Source: Streptomyces sp. S3(2020) (lineage in GTDB: Bacteria > Actinomycetota > Actinomycetes > Streptomycetales > Streptomycetaceae). Taken from it: a DNA stretch of 64,000 nucleotides. Under the pieces are notes generated by a model, which saw only the letters and a list, made by a program, of their open reading frames with translations, did no database searches and was not told the DNA's origin. The stretch spans positions 26,544-90,543 of the forward strand of contig NZ_JABERD010000014.1 in assembly GCF_013044505.1 (NCBI RefSeq), in the 5' to 3' direction. Each line of letters opens with the position of its first letter. The first letter of the stretch is position 1. This document shows positions 19,115-27,516 of the stretch, piece after piece. Made by a program: the position numbers and the translations under genes.

Positions 19115-20749
19115 ATGCAGGTCATCAGAGGGCTGATGGTCGACGACGAGGAACGGAACCAACGGCGTTCGACAGCGCGGCTCAACACCCACTTCGAGAA
19201 GTTCGGCTGGCAGGTGCGCTGGGAGACGAAGACCGAGCCGGACGAGGGCCAGGAGTGCATCCGGCTCGCGAACCCGCCGTACGACGTCGTCCTCGTCGAC
19301 CTGCTCTTCGCACGGGAGGACCTGCCCGAGCTCATCGAACCACGCGGCCTGGAACTCATCACCGAGGCCAGGGAACGCTCGGACCGGACGTACATCATCG
19401 CCGTGAGCTCCGGCGATGAGTCGATGCCCGATCTGTTCGACCGCGCGCGGCGCTCGGGGGCGCACCACGTCTTCCGGCGCTACGAGTTCACCCAGGGATC
19501 CCTCGACAACAGCCCGGCCGCGATCGTGAAGGCCGTGCGTGAGCATCTTCTGAACAACGGCACGGTGCGCACCGTCGAGCTCGACGCGGACGCGGAGGAC
19601 CCCGCCGTCCAGTCGATCATCGACGAGGTCGGTGAACCCACCTTGTCCCAGCTCTACAGCAGGATCCTGGAGGCGGAAGGCGCGGAGACGGCGACCATGC
19701 GCCTCACGTACCTCACCCCCGGCGCCTCCGGGGCAGTCGTCTGCTCGGTCGCCGCCACGACTCCGGGCAGTCCTGTGCAGCGCCATGTCCTCAAGGCGTC
19801 CCGGGATGAGCAGGGGCTGGTGCACGAGGCGGAACAGAACGCCAGAGCCGCGAAGGTGTTCCCGGCCCTGCTGCTGATCCGGCAGCGTCCCGAGCGGCCC
19901 GTCGGCCCGGTCAACGGTTGGTACGCACTCGGAGCCCCGCTGCCCGACCACGCCACGACACTGCGGGACTGGCTGGCGGCCGGTCCCGAGCAGGCGGATG
20001 TCGCCGACGTGATGATCAAGCTGTTCGGGGAGGGACTGCGGGCGGCGCACATCGAGAATCGCGAGTTGGACACGCCTCTGACCGAGCTGCTGCGGTTTCG
20101 CCCCCTGCGGCGCCGACAGGTGCTCCAGGCCTTGGAGCAGCTCTCGCCCGCGCTGGTTCGACCCGACGGCGGTGGCTTGTCGGATGTGAAAGAGCTGACG
20201 AGGGAGCTGAGGTCGTTCCTGGAGGAAGGCAGGCCGCTCGGCGTGCCACTGAGCGAGTTGGCCCGGCCGACGGTGACCACCTACGCCCACGGTGATCTGC
20301 ACGGCGGCAACGTGTTGATCTGTCAGGGACACCATCCGACACCGGTCCTCATCGACACCAGCGCCTTCGCACGGCTGAACTGGGCCGCCGACGTGGCACG
20401 GTTCGGCGTCGACCTGCTGATGAGGTCGGTGGACTCGGGAGTGGAATCGATGTTCTTCACCCGCTTCCAGGCCTGGCGCGAGCTGGCCCTGTGTCTCGGT
20501 CGGCGCACGCTCGCGGTGCCGCCCGGACCGGAGGCCGCGTTGGTGGCCTTGTCATGGTTGGCCACGCATCTGGACTCGGTCTGTCCGGACGCCGCCGAGC
20601 CGGACCGGGCCTGGGAGTGGCATGTCATGCTCGCCGATTACTTGCTGCGGGCCGCCTGTTACCCGGACGTACCCTCCCCGAAGCGCGCGGTCGCCCTTGT
20701 GGCGGCGCACGACCAACTGCGTGAGGTGACCAAGCTGCTGGTTCCCTGA
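19115..20749 (+). CDS. Response-regulator receiver fused to an aminoglycoside-phosphotransferase-like kinase
   Basis: 544 aa. The N-terminal REC domain (about residues 1-125) has the acidic pair DD10-11 and phospho-acceptor Asp62 in YDVVLVDLL; the usual lysine is replaced in HVFRRYEF. The C-terminal kinase-like domain (about 190-540) has a glycine-rich loop TPGASGAVV, a lysine in HVLKAS, catalytic loop HGDLHGGN (392-399) and a metal-binding Asp414 in VLIDTSAF, so catalysis looks possible. The fold family phosphorylates small molecules or proteins. The start is ATG 19115, 2 bases after the GHKL/PRTase stop, with GGGAGGGGG upstream, so the two are co-translated and probably form one pathway. 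Related kinases occur in ternary conflict systems (TCAD9-type), but I cannot confirm membership. Confidence 0.85.
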   Translation: MQVIRGLMVDDEERNQRRSTARLNTHFEKFGWQVRWETKTEPDEGQECIRLANPPYDVVLVDLLFAREDLPELIEPRGLELITEARERSDRTYIIAVSSGDESMPDLFDRARRSGAHHVFRRYEFTQGSLDNSPAAIVKAVREHLLNNGTVRTVELDADAEDPAVQSIIDEVGEPTLSQLYSRILEAEGAETATMRLTYLTPGASGAVVCSVAATTPGSPVQRHVLKASRDEQGLVHEAEQNARAAKVFPALLLIRQRPERPVGPVNGWYALGAPLPDHATTLRDWLAAGPEQADVADVMIKLFGEGLRAAHIENRELDTPLTELLRFRPLRRRQVLQALEQLSPALVRPDGGGLSDVKELTRELRSFLEEGRPLGVPLSELARPTVTTYAHGDLHGGNVLICQGHHPTPVLIDTSAFARLNWAADVARFGVDLLMRSVDSGVESMFFTRFQAWRELALCLGRRTLAVPPGPEAALVALSWLATHLDSVCPDAAEPDRAWEWHVMLADYLLRAACYPDVPSPKRAVALVAAHDQLREVTKLLVP

Positions 20750-20836
20750 CCGTCAGGTGGTCATGAACATCGCACTCCCCCGGACCGGTCAGGATTCGAG
20801 AAGCGACGGTCGCCGAGGTTCCCTAGCGTGAAGGAC

Positions 20837-21448
20837 ATGACTTCCATCGACTGCGTCACCCTCGAAGTTGCCGACCTGGTGGCCGCCGAGCAGTTCTACT
20901 CGAACGCCTTCGGCCTGGGCAAAGAGCTGCGGCTGCGGGCCTCCGAGGTACCGACCTCCGGCTTCCGCGGGTTCACCCTCTCGCTCGTCGTCGCCCAGCC
21001 GTCGATCGTCGACGGACTCGTCGGCGCCGCCCTCGACGCCGGCGCCACCACCCTCAAGCCCGCCAAGAAGTCCCTGTGGGGCTACGGCGGCGTCGTGCAG
21101 GCCCCGGACGGAACCGTCTGGCAGATCGCGACCTCCTCGAAGAAGGACTCCGGCCCGGACAGCCGGCAGATCGACGAGATCGTTCTGCTCCTGGGCGTCT
21201 CGGACATGGCCGCGAGCAAGCGGTTCTATGTCGACCGCGGCCTCACGGTGGCCAAGAGCTTCGGCAGCAAGTACGTCGAGTTCGCCTCCTCGTCGAGCCC
21301 GGTCAAACTGTCCCTGTACGGCCGTCGCGGCCTGGCCAAGGTCGCCGGCGTACCGCCGGAGGGCACCGGATCACATCGGATCGCCATCGGCAGCGACGCG
21401 GGCCCCTTCACGGACCCGGACGGGTTCACTTGGGAGCCCGTGGCATGA
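20837..21448 (+). CDS. VOC-family (glyoxalase/bleomycin-resistance fold) protein
   Basis: 203-aa cytoplasmic protein with two tandem VOC beta-alpha-beta-beta-beta modules: residues about 1-100 (IDCVTLEVADLVAAEQFYSNAFG...QAPDGTVWQI) and 115-203 (IDEIVLLLGVSDMAASKRFYVDRG...TDPDGFTWEP). These folds are metalloenzymes or antibiotic-binding proteins; no specific reaction is indicated. ATG 20837 is preferred. CTAGCGT just upstream looks like a -10 element for a leaderless transcript; GTG 20828 is the alternative. It stands alone. Confidence 0.87.
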   Translation: MTSIDCVTLEVADLVAAEQFYSNAFGLGKELRLRASEVPTSGFRGFTLSLVVAQPSIVDGLVGAALDAGATTLKPAKKSLWGYGGVVQAPDGTVWQIATSSKKDSGPDSRQIDEIVLLLGVSDMAASKRFYVDRGLTVAKSFGSKYVEFASSSSPVKLSLYGRRGLAKVAGVPPEGTGSHRIAIGSDAGPFTDPDGFTWEPVA

Positions 21449-21478
21449 CGTGAGCCGGGGGGTGCCCCGTGTCGTGGG

Positions 21479-21500
21479 CAGTCGTGGGTCAGTCGTGGGT
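21479..21500. repeat. Tandem 11-bp repeat at edge of transposase debris
   Basis: CAGTCGTGGGT occurs twice head to tail, with a third degenerate copy just before. It lies between the VOC gene and the decayed transposase, and may be part of the remnant's end. Confidence 0.5.
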
Positions 21501-21544
21501 CAAGGTGGTCGGGTGGCAGTGTGCTCGCTGGACGAGCGTGACTG

Positions 21545-21915
21545 CCTCGTGTGCGGCATTGCGAAGCCACGAAATAGGTACCGGGGGACGCGGTCCCACG
21601 CCTGGGCATCGGCCTGGCCGTAGTTGGTGGTTTCGGCAGACGCGTCACGCGGTCGGAGCAGACCCGGCCGATCATCTCGACCGGCAGGTCACGCAGGGCC
21701 CAAGCCGGGCGGGCGACGTCCTAGCCGGCGTCGCTGACGATCACGATGGGACCGGGTGTCCGGTGTGCCACTGGCCCTTGGTGAGCAGCCGGTCCGCCGT
21801 CGAACCGCCGTACATCACTCCGCGCCCACGACCGAGTTCGGGCAACAACGGCCAGTCCACCAGGGACTTCACCGCACCATCGGCACACAGCACTTCGAAT
21901 GTGACGCCTCCGCGA
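21545..21915 (-). pseudogene. Decayed transposase fragment (IS4/IS701-like, NF041680-type)
   Basis: The minus strand reads as pieces of a Streptomyces transposase in more than one frame. An N-terminal piece has VLCADGAVKSLVDWPLLPE and GRGRGVMYGG (about 21905-21770). After an internal deletion and a frameshift there follows PIVIVSDAG-stop-DVARPAWALRDLP and VEMIGRVCSDRVTRLPKPP (about 21755-21620), where a TAG replaces the expected Tyr. The deletion, frameshift and stop codon make it non-functional. The fragment fills most of the gap between the VOC and immunity genes. Confidence 0.65.
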
Positions 21916-22002
21916 ACGCCTCCATCCGGACGGCCTTCGTCTGGCGATTGCCGGGTCTACGATCTGGTGCGACGGCCCGTTCGAGGCCCAAGCAGGGGCG
22001 CG

Positions 22003-22335
22003 GTGTCAGAGATCGCTCAGTGGCTCAGGGACTGGCATGCCGCACACGAACGTGAACTTCGCGCACGTGGGATCAGCTCGGCGGTAAAGGGACCCGCCAC
22101 GGGAACCCCGTCCGGAGGGCGGCCGAAGGCCACAGCGGTGGTCCTCACGCTGGAATCGGACGGGCGCTCAGGGAGGGTGTCCCTCTGGGAGTCGGGGTCG
22201 ACTTCACTGCTCTTCATCGACGTCGGAACCGAGCACACCTGGCAGGACCATGCGGTGCTCACTTCCGAGGACGACCTGCCACAGACCCTGGCGCCCCTCG
22301 TGAAACCGGCCGAAGCAGCTGCCGACGGTAGCTGA
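22003..22335 (+). CDS. TriTu-type immunity-like protein
   Basis: 110-aa soluble protein beginning VSEIAQWLRDWHAAHEREL, with a core strand region RSGRVSLWESGSTSLLFIDV. This resembles the ImmTriTu family, proteins encoded beside polymorphic toxins that neutralise them. GTG 22003 is chosen because AGCAGGGG lies just upstream and the sequence before it is transposase debris. No toxin gene is next to it, so it may be an orphan left by rearrangement, or defend against other strains. Family assignment is from memory of the pattern, not a search. Confidence 0.6.
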   Translation: MSEIAQWLRDWHAAHERELRARGISSAVKGPATGTPSGGRPKATAVVLTLESDGRSGRVSLWESGSTSLLFIDVGTEHTWQDHAVLTSEDDLPQTLAPLVKPAEAAADGS

Positions 22336-22451
22336 AAGCCTTCCCTCATCCGTCATCCCCTGCGGCAACCCTTGCGGCACATTCCGTCGCATCGCGCGGT
22401 CGGCATTCCGAACACGGGGTTCGTGGGAGGTTACGAATACGTTCCGGACAC

Positions 22452-22495
22452 TTGACGACCCCTGCCTGACTGCGTAGACATGTCAGCGTAGTCAG
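22452..22495 (+). promoter_or_regulatory. lacI-like gene promoter overlapped by a 30-bp dyad operator
   Basis: TTGACG (22452-22457) and TAGACA (22475-22480), spaced by 17 bp, form a good promoter. A 30-bp imperfect palindrome (22466-22495) is centred on GACATGTC, with outer arms CTGACT and AGTCAG, and covers the -10 region. A direct repeat AGTCAGAC (22489-22496 and 22503-22510) follows. Binding here would repress the regulator gene, consistent with autoregulation. Confidence 0.65.
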
Positions 22496-22561
22496 ACAGC
22501 GCAGTCAGACGGGTGACACCGGTACTGCTGCGGACCACGACGGTTCGGTTCGGGAGAGACC

Positions 22562-23695
22562 ATGACGCGAGAGGCAGGGCGGGGCGGGAGTTCCGGCGCG
22601 CCGCGCAGCGTGGACGTGGCCCGGCTGGCGGGTGTTTCGCAAAAGACGGTGTCCAGGGTCTTCAACGACGAGCCGTACGTCTCCGCCGAAGCACGCCGAC
22701 GCGTCCTCGATGCCGCCGAAGAACTCGGCTACCGGCTGAACAACGCCGCGCGAGCGCTGGCCTCCGGACGTACCCGCTCCATCGGTGTGGTGACGCTGGG
22801 AACCGCCCTGTACGGACCTGCCTCCCTGATCATGGGGGTGGAGCGTGCCGTACGGGACACCGGTTACGCCCTGCGGGTCGTCAACACCATGGAGGGCGAC
22901 TCGGGCGGGATCGGCGGGGCCGTCGACTCGCTCCTCGACCAGGGCGTGGACGGCATCGTGATCTCCGAGCCGATCGATGACGGGCAGGACGGTGACCTCG
23001 CGGCCCGCCTCGACGTACCGGTCCTCGTCCTGGGCGCGCCACCGTTGCCAGCGCCCAGGGCACTCGCCGCCGGCGTCGGCGCCGATCTGATGGCGCGGAC
23101 GGCCACCGAGCATCTGCTGGACCTGGGACACCCGACGGTCCACCACCTCGCCGGACCACGACGGTGGTACTCCGCCCGTGACCGTACGGAGGGCTGGCGA
23201 TCCGCGCTCATCGCGAACGGCAGGGCGGTGCCACCTGTCGTCGAGGGCGACTGGTCGGCGGCCTCCGGTCATGCGGCGGGCCGTGAACTGGCCGGTGTCG
23301 GAGACATGACCGCGGTGTTCGCCGCCAACGACGACATGGCGATCGGTTTCATCCGGGCGCTCACGGAGTCCGGCTTGCGCGTGCCGCAGGACGTCAGTGT
23401 CGTCGGCTTCGACGACATTCCCGTAGCGGCCTATGTGTCTCCTCCGCTCACCACGGTGCGTCAGCCGTTCGACGTGGTGGCGCAGGAGGCCGTCAAACGT
23501 CTCGTGCACACCATCGAGAACCCGCGGGCGGACCCGTTGCCGGCGAGTGAGCCACCGGTGGACCTCGTGGTCCGCGCCTCGACCGCTCCGCCACCGGCCC
23601 GGACACCCCGAGGTCGTCGTAGGGGCACCGGCTCCCGTCCGAGCGCGGCCCGGCACGGTCCGGCGCTGGAAGGAGGTCCGTCCGCCCATGACTGA
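22562..23695 (+). CDS. LacI-family transcriptional regulator
   Basis: 377 aa. The N-terminal LacI helix-turn-helix (SVDVARLAGVSQKTVSRVFND, about residues 16-36) and hinge helix (NNAARALASGRT) are followed by a periplasmic-binding-protein-like sensor domain (about 73-345) with the conserved FAANDDMAIGFIRAL and VSVVGFDDIPVAAYVSPPLTTV. The C-terminal 30 residues are a basic disordered tail. It precedes a sugar transporter/GH42/GH93-like operon in the same direction and most likely represses it, released by a galactose- or arabinose-containing sugar. Confidence 0.93.
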   Translation: MTREAGRGGSSGAPRSVDVARLAGVSQKTVSRVFNDEPYVSAEARRRVLDAAEELGYRLNNAARALASGRTRSIGVVTLGTALYGPASLIMGVERAVRDTGYALRVVNTMEGDSGGIGGAVDSLLDQGVDGIVISEPIDDGQDGDLAARLDVPVLVLGAPPLPAPRALAAGVGADLMARTATEHLLDLGHPTVHHLAGPRRWYSARDRTEGWRSALIANGRAVPPVVEGDWSAASGHAAGRELAGVGDMTAVFAANDDMAIGFIRALTESGLRVPQDVSVVGFDDIPVAAYVSPPLTTVRQPFDVVAQEAVKRLVHTIENPRADPLPASEPPVDLVVRASTAPPPARTPRGRRRGTGSRPSAARHGPALEGGPSAHD

Positions 23696-23870
23696 CCGGA
23701 GCGGTCCGGCCCGAGCCGGGCCCGTCAGCGCCGGGCGCGGGGTCACCCGGCGGGCCGCCGCACCGCTCCCCGCATCCCTCGCCGCTTCACCGACCGCGTC
23801 CTCGCACGGCACGGAGACCCCGTCACCCGGGCGACGCGTCCTCTCCTCTCACGCGGCTGCCGCCGAGTAG
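23688..23870 (+). CDS. Possible small ORF overlapping the lacI-like stop
   Basis: 60 codons from ATG 23688, with AAGGAGG 11 bases upstream; it overlaps the regulator's stop by 8 bases. The predicted peptide is low-complexity, rich in Ala, Ser, Pro and Gly, with no recognisable domain. It could be a coupled small peptide or the broken N-terminus of a lost gene. The strong ribosome site is the only real support. Confidence 0.25.
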   Translation: MTDRSGPARAGPVSAGRGVTRRAAAPLPASLAASPTASSHGTETPSPGRRVLSSHAAAAE

Positions 23871-24028
23871 GTCCGCCGCGACAACGCTCCGTTCCGTCCC
23901 ATGCCTTCCCCGGCCGCAGGCCTCCCGCTCAGCGGCAGCGGAACGCCCACCGGCGAAGGTCCCGAGGACGTACGCCCACACCCTGTCGACCCCAGGGTCC
24001 TGACGGCCGGCACGCCCGAGCCCTCCTT

Positions 24029-24085
24029 CTCCCTCGTCACCTCTCCCTCGTCACCTCCTCCTCCGCACGCCTGCCTCCGGCGTGC
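24029..24085 (+). promoter_or_regulatory. Leader region of the sugar-transport operon: tandem repeat and hairpin
   Basis: In the 23871-24115 gap, a 14-bp unit CTCCCTCGTCACCT is present twice (24029-24056). A hairpin GCACGCC-TGCCTCC-GGCGTGC (24065-24085) follows, 31 bases before the binding-protein start. The stem may stabilise or attenuate the transcript. I found no LacI-type dyad matching the one upstream of the regulator. Confidence 0.4.
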
Positions 24086-24115
24086 CCTTCACCCAGTCAT
24101 CGGCGGGAGTTCACC

Positions 24116-25504
24116 GTGCGCAGAACCAGTTCCACCCCCAGCCCTTCCCAGATGAGCCGTCGGCTCTTCCTCACCACCGCGGGAGCGGTCTCGTTGGGAG
24201 CCGTACTGTCCGCCTGCGGCAGTGGCGACAGCGGCAGTTCGTCCGGCTCCGCCAAGCCGGTCAGCCAGGCCGACATCGACAAGGCGATGAAGACGCCGAC
24301 CCAGCTGACGTTCTGGACCTGGGTCCCGAACATCGCCAAGGAAGTCGCCCTCTTCGAGAAGAAGTACCCGGCGATCAAGGTCAAGGTCGTCAACGCCGGT
24401 CAGGGCACCCCGCAGTACACCAAGCTGCGCACGGCGCTGAAGGCCGGCAGCGGCGCGCCGGACATGGTGCAGATCGAGTACCAGGCCATCCCGACCTTCA
24501 CCATCACCGACAGCCTGCTGGATCTGCGGCCGTACGGCGCGTCCGCTCTCAAGAACCGTTTCGTGGACTGGACTTGGGGCCAGATCAGCGGAAGCGACGG
24601 TGAGGTCTGGGCGATCCCGCAGGACACCGGCCCGATGGGCATGCTGTACCGCAAGGACATCTTCGACAAGCACGGCATCGAAGTGCCGGAGACCTGGGAC
24701 GAGTTCGCCGAGGCGGCCCGCAAGCTCCACGCGGCCGACCCCGACGTCTACCTCACCAACCTCGCGGCCAACCAGCCCGCCGCCTGGCACGGCCTGCTGT
24801 GGCAGGCGGACGCCAAGCCGTATGTCACCGCCGGCAAGAGCGACATCACCATCAGCGTCGACGACGCGGCCTCGAAGAAGCTCGGCGAATACTGGGGCAC
24901 TCTCGCGAAGGAAGGGGTCATCGGGGTCGAGCCGGACTTCACCGACTCCTGGTACGCGGCCCTCAACAAGGGCAAGTACGCCACCTGGCTCACCGCGGCC
25001 TGGGGCCCGGTCTTCCTCTCCGGCTCCGCCAAGTCCACCGCCGGAAAGTGGCGGGCGGCCCCGCTGCCGCAGTGGGACGCCGCCAAGCCCAGCTCGGGCA
25101 ACTGGGGCGGCTCCACCACCGCGGTCATCCGCTCCACCAAGAACCCGGTCGCGGCGGCGATGTTCGCCCAGTTCCTCAACAGCGACCCGGCGAGCGCGAA
25201 GATGTTCGCCACCGAGCAGTTCTTCTTCCCCGCCACCAAGGCCCTGCTCACCGACGCGTCGTTCACCGGCGACGCTCCCACCTTCTACGGCGGCCAGAAG
25301 GTCAACCAGGTCTTCGCCGACATCGGCGACACCGTCTCGCCCTCCTTCCAGTGGCCGCCGTTCCTCGACCAGGCGGCGACCGACTGGACCGAGACGGTCG
25401 GCACCTCCCTGGCCGACAAGTCCGACACGGTCGCGGCGCTCGGCAGCTGGCAGGAGCGGCTCGTCACCTACGCCAAGAAGCAGGGCTTCACCGTCCACTC
25501 CTGA
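24116..25504 (+). CDS. Carbohydrate ABC transporter substrate-binding lipoprotein
   Basis: 462-aa family-1 solute-binding protein. The N-terminus combines a twin-arginine-like SRRLFLTTAG with lipobox LSAC (Cys about 38), then a Ser/Gly linker. The mature part has TQLTFWTWVPNIAKEVALFEKKYP and YRKDIFDKHGIEVPETWDEF, typical of sugar binders. GTG start at 24116 with GGGAG upstream. It delivers an oligosaccharide to the two following permeases. No ATPase gene is present in the operon, as is usual where Streptomyces uses a shared MsiK ATPase. Confidence 0.92.
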   Translation: MRRTSSTPSPSQMSRRLFLTTAGAVSLGAVLSACGSGDSGSSSGSAKPVSQADIDKAMKTPTQLTFWTWVPNIAKEVALFEKKYPAIKVKVVNAGQGTPQYTKLRTALKAGSGAPDMVQIEYQAIPTFTITDSLLDLRPYGASALKNRFVDWTWGQISGSDGEVWAIPQDTGPMGMLYRKDIFDKHGIEVPETWDEFAEAARKLHAADPDVYLTNLAANQPAAWHGLLWQADAKPYVTAGKSDITISVDDAASKKLGEYWGTLAKEGVIGVEPDFTDSWYAALNKGKYATWLTAAWGPVFLSGSAKSTAGKWRAAPLPQWDAAKPSSGNWGGSTTAVIRSTKNPVAAAMFAQFLNSDPASAKMFATEQFFFPATKALLTDASFTGDAPTFYGGQKVNQVFADIGDTVSPSFQWPPFLDQAATDWTETVGTSLADKSDTVAALGSWQERLVTYAKKQGFTVHS

Positions 25505-25581
25505 CGGTTCGCGGGGTCCCGCGCGCCGGCGCGGGGCCCGCCCGTCCCACCTCAGCCCAACCCCTCCCCCAGAAAGGGCCG

Positions 25582-26526
25582 ATGATGACTGCCACGACCG
25601 CGGCCGCTGCCAAGGGCCGGCGCCGGGACGGGCCGACACGTCCCCGACGCGGCGGCAAGGGCCACCGCCCCTCGGCGGGGCCGCTGTTCGTCGCACCGTT
25701 CATGGTGCTGTTCCTCCTGCTGTTCCTCGCGCCGCTCGGCTACGCCGCCTACCTGAGCCTCTTCCAGGAACGCCTCATCGGCGGCACGGTGTTCGTGGGA
25801 CTCGACAATTACGCCCAGGCACTCGGCGATTCGCAGTTCCTGCACGGAGTCGGACGGGTGGCGCTGTTCTTCCTGATCCAGGTCCCCGTCATGCTGCTGC
25901 TCGCGCTGCTGTTCGCGCTCGCCCTGGACAGCGGCCTGCTACGGCTCGCCCGGGTGATCCGGCTCGGCATCTTCGTGCCCTACGCCGTGCCCAGCGTGGT
26001 CGCCACCCTCATGTGGGGTTACCTCTACGGCCCGGACTTCGGCCCGTTCGCCCAGCTGAGCCGGCACCTGGATCTGCCGGTCCCGGACTTCCTGAGCGAC
26101 GGCTGGATGCTCGGCAGCCTCGCGAACATCGTGACCTGGGAGTTCGTCGGCTACAACATGATCATCCTGTACGCCGCGCTGCGCACCGTCCCCACCGAGC
26201 TGTACGAGGCGGCCGCGGTGGACGGAGCGGGCGCCTGGCGTATCGCGTGGTCCATCAAACTCCCCGCACTGCGCCCGGCGTTGCTGCTCACCCTGCTGTT
26301 CTCCGTGATCGGCAGCTTCCAGCTCTTCAACGAACCCAAGCTCCTGATGAACGTCGCCCCGGACGTCATCAGCAGCTCCTACACCGCCAACCTGTACGCC
26401 TACTCCCTCTCCTTCACCGGCCAGCAGGTCAACTACGCGGCCACGGTGTCCTTCCTCCTGGGCCTCCTCATCGTGATCGCCTCCTACGGCGTCCTGCTCA
26501 CCGCCAACCGCAGGAGGACCTCGTGA
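25582..26526 (+). CDS. Carbohydrate ABC transporter permease (MalF/UgpA type)
   Basis: 314-aa membrane protein with a basic Ala-rich N-terminus and six predicted helices. The inner-membrane component motif is in YEAAAVDGAGAWRIAWSIKLP, which contacts the ATPase. The start is one of two adjacent ATG codons (25582 or 25585); the ribosome site AAAGGG favours the second. Its stop overlaps the next permease start as GTGA. Confidence 0.92.
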   Translation: MMTATTAAAAKGRRRDGPTRPRRGGKGHRPSAGPLFVAPFMVLFLLLFLAPLGYAAYLSLFQERLIGGTVFVGLDNYAQALGDSQFLHGVGRVALFFLIQVPVMLLLALLFALALDSGLLRLARVIRLGIFVPYAVPSVVATLMWGYLYGPDFGPFAQLSRHLDLPVPDFLSDGWMLGSLANIVTWEFVGYNMIILYAALRTVPTELYEAAAVDGAGAWRIAWSIKLPALRPALLLTLLFSVIGSFQLFNEPKLLMNVAPDVISSSYTANLYAYSLSFTGQQVNYAATVSFLLGLLIVIASYGVLLTANRRRTS

Positions 26527-27461
26527 CGACCCTCACTCCCCCGGCCGCCGTCGAACCCACCTCTCGGCGCACTGCCGGCAAGGACCGCACCAAGGGCCGC
26601 AGGCCGTTGTCCGGTCGTCGCAGCACCCCGCTGACCATCGCCATGCTCGCCGCCCTCGCCTACTTCCTCCTCCCCCTGTTCTGGCTGCTGATCGCCTCGA
26701 CCAAGAGCACCCAGGACCTCTTCAACAGCTTCGGCCTGTGGTTCTCCCACGCCCCTCAGCTCCTGACGAACATCAAGGAGACCTTCACCCAGGACGACGG
26801 CGTCTTCCTGCGCTGGCTGCTCAACACGGTCGCGTACGCGGGTGTCAGCGCGATCGGCGCCGCCCTGCTCGCCGCGGCCAGCGGCTACGGGTTCGCCAAG
26901 TTCCGCTTCCGCGGCAACCGGGCCGCCTTCAACCTCGTCCTCGGCGCCGTCATGGTGCCGACCACGGCCCTGGCGATCCCCACCTACCTGCTCTTCGCGA
27001 AGGCGGGCCTGGTCAACACCCCCTGGGCGATCATCCTGCCCTCGCTCGTCAACCCGTTCGGCCTGTACCTGATGCGCGTCTACGCCGAGGACGCCGTACC
27101 GGACAGCATCCTGGAGGCCGCCCGCATCGACGGCGCCGGCGAGGCCCGGATCTTCTTCCGGATCGTTCTGCGGCTGCTGGGCCCCGGTCTGGTGACCGTC
27201 CTGCTGTTCACCCTCGTGGCGACCTGGAACAACTACTTCCTGCCGCTGATCATGCTCAACGATCCGGACCTGTACCCCATCACGGTCGGTCTCTCGTCCT
27301 GGGCCGCGCAGGCCCAGAACGGCGGGGCGGGCGCCAGCAGCGACATGCTCGCGCTCGTCGTGACCGGATCCCTGATCTCGATCCTGCCCCTCGTCGTGGC
27401 CTTCCTGATGCTCCAGCGCTACTGGCAGAGCGGACTGGCCTCCGGCGGCGTCAAGCAATAG
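26523..27461 (+). CDS. Carbohydrate ABC transporter permease (MalG/UgpE type)
   Basis: 312-aa partner permease. A polar N-terminal tail precedes six helices; the EAA motif is LEAARIDGAGEARIFFRIVL. GTG start at 26523 overlaps the upstream stop by four bases, so translation is coupled. With the binding protein and MalF-type partner it makes the sugar importer of the operon. Confidence 0.92.
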   Translation: MTTLTPPAAVEPTSRRTAGKDRTKGRRPLSGRRSTPLTIAMLAALAYFLLPLFWLLIASTKSTQDLFNSFGLWFSHAPQLLTNIKETFTQDDGVFLRWLLNTVAYAGVSAIGAALLAAASGYGFAKFRFRGNRAAFNLVLGAVMVPTTALAIPTYLLFAKAGLVNTPWAIILPSLVNPFGLYLMRVYAEDAVPDSILEAARIDGAGEARIFFRIVLRLLGPGLVTVLLFTLVATWNNYFLPLIMLNDPDLYPITVGLSSWAAQAQNGGAGASSDMLALVVTGSLISILPLVVAFLMLQRYWQSGLASGGVKQ

Positions 27462-27516
27462 CGCGCACCACGCTCGTACCTTCCCCGTTTCCCCGTCTCA
27501 TCGGAGGTTTCCCTTC

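Noticed and set aside
18872..20335. 487-aa minus-strand frame opposite the REC-kinase gene
   Set aside because: No domain pattern; the plus strand encodes intact REC and kinase motifs.
24029..24056. Repeat considered as CRISPR-like
   Set aside because: Only two contiguous 14-bp units with no spacers; no CRISPR array or cas gene anywhere in the window.
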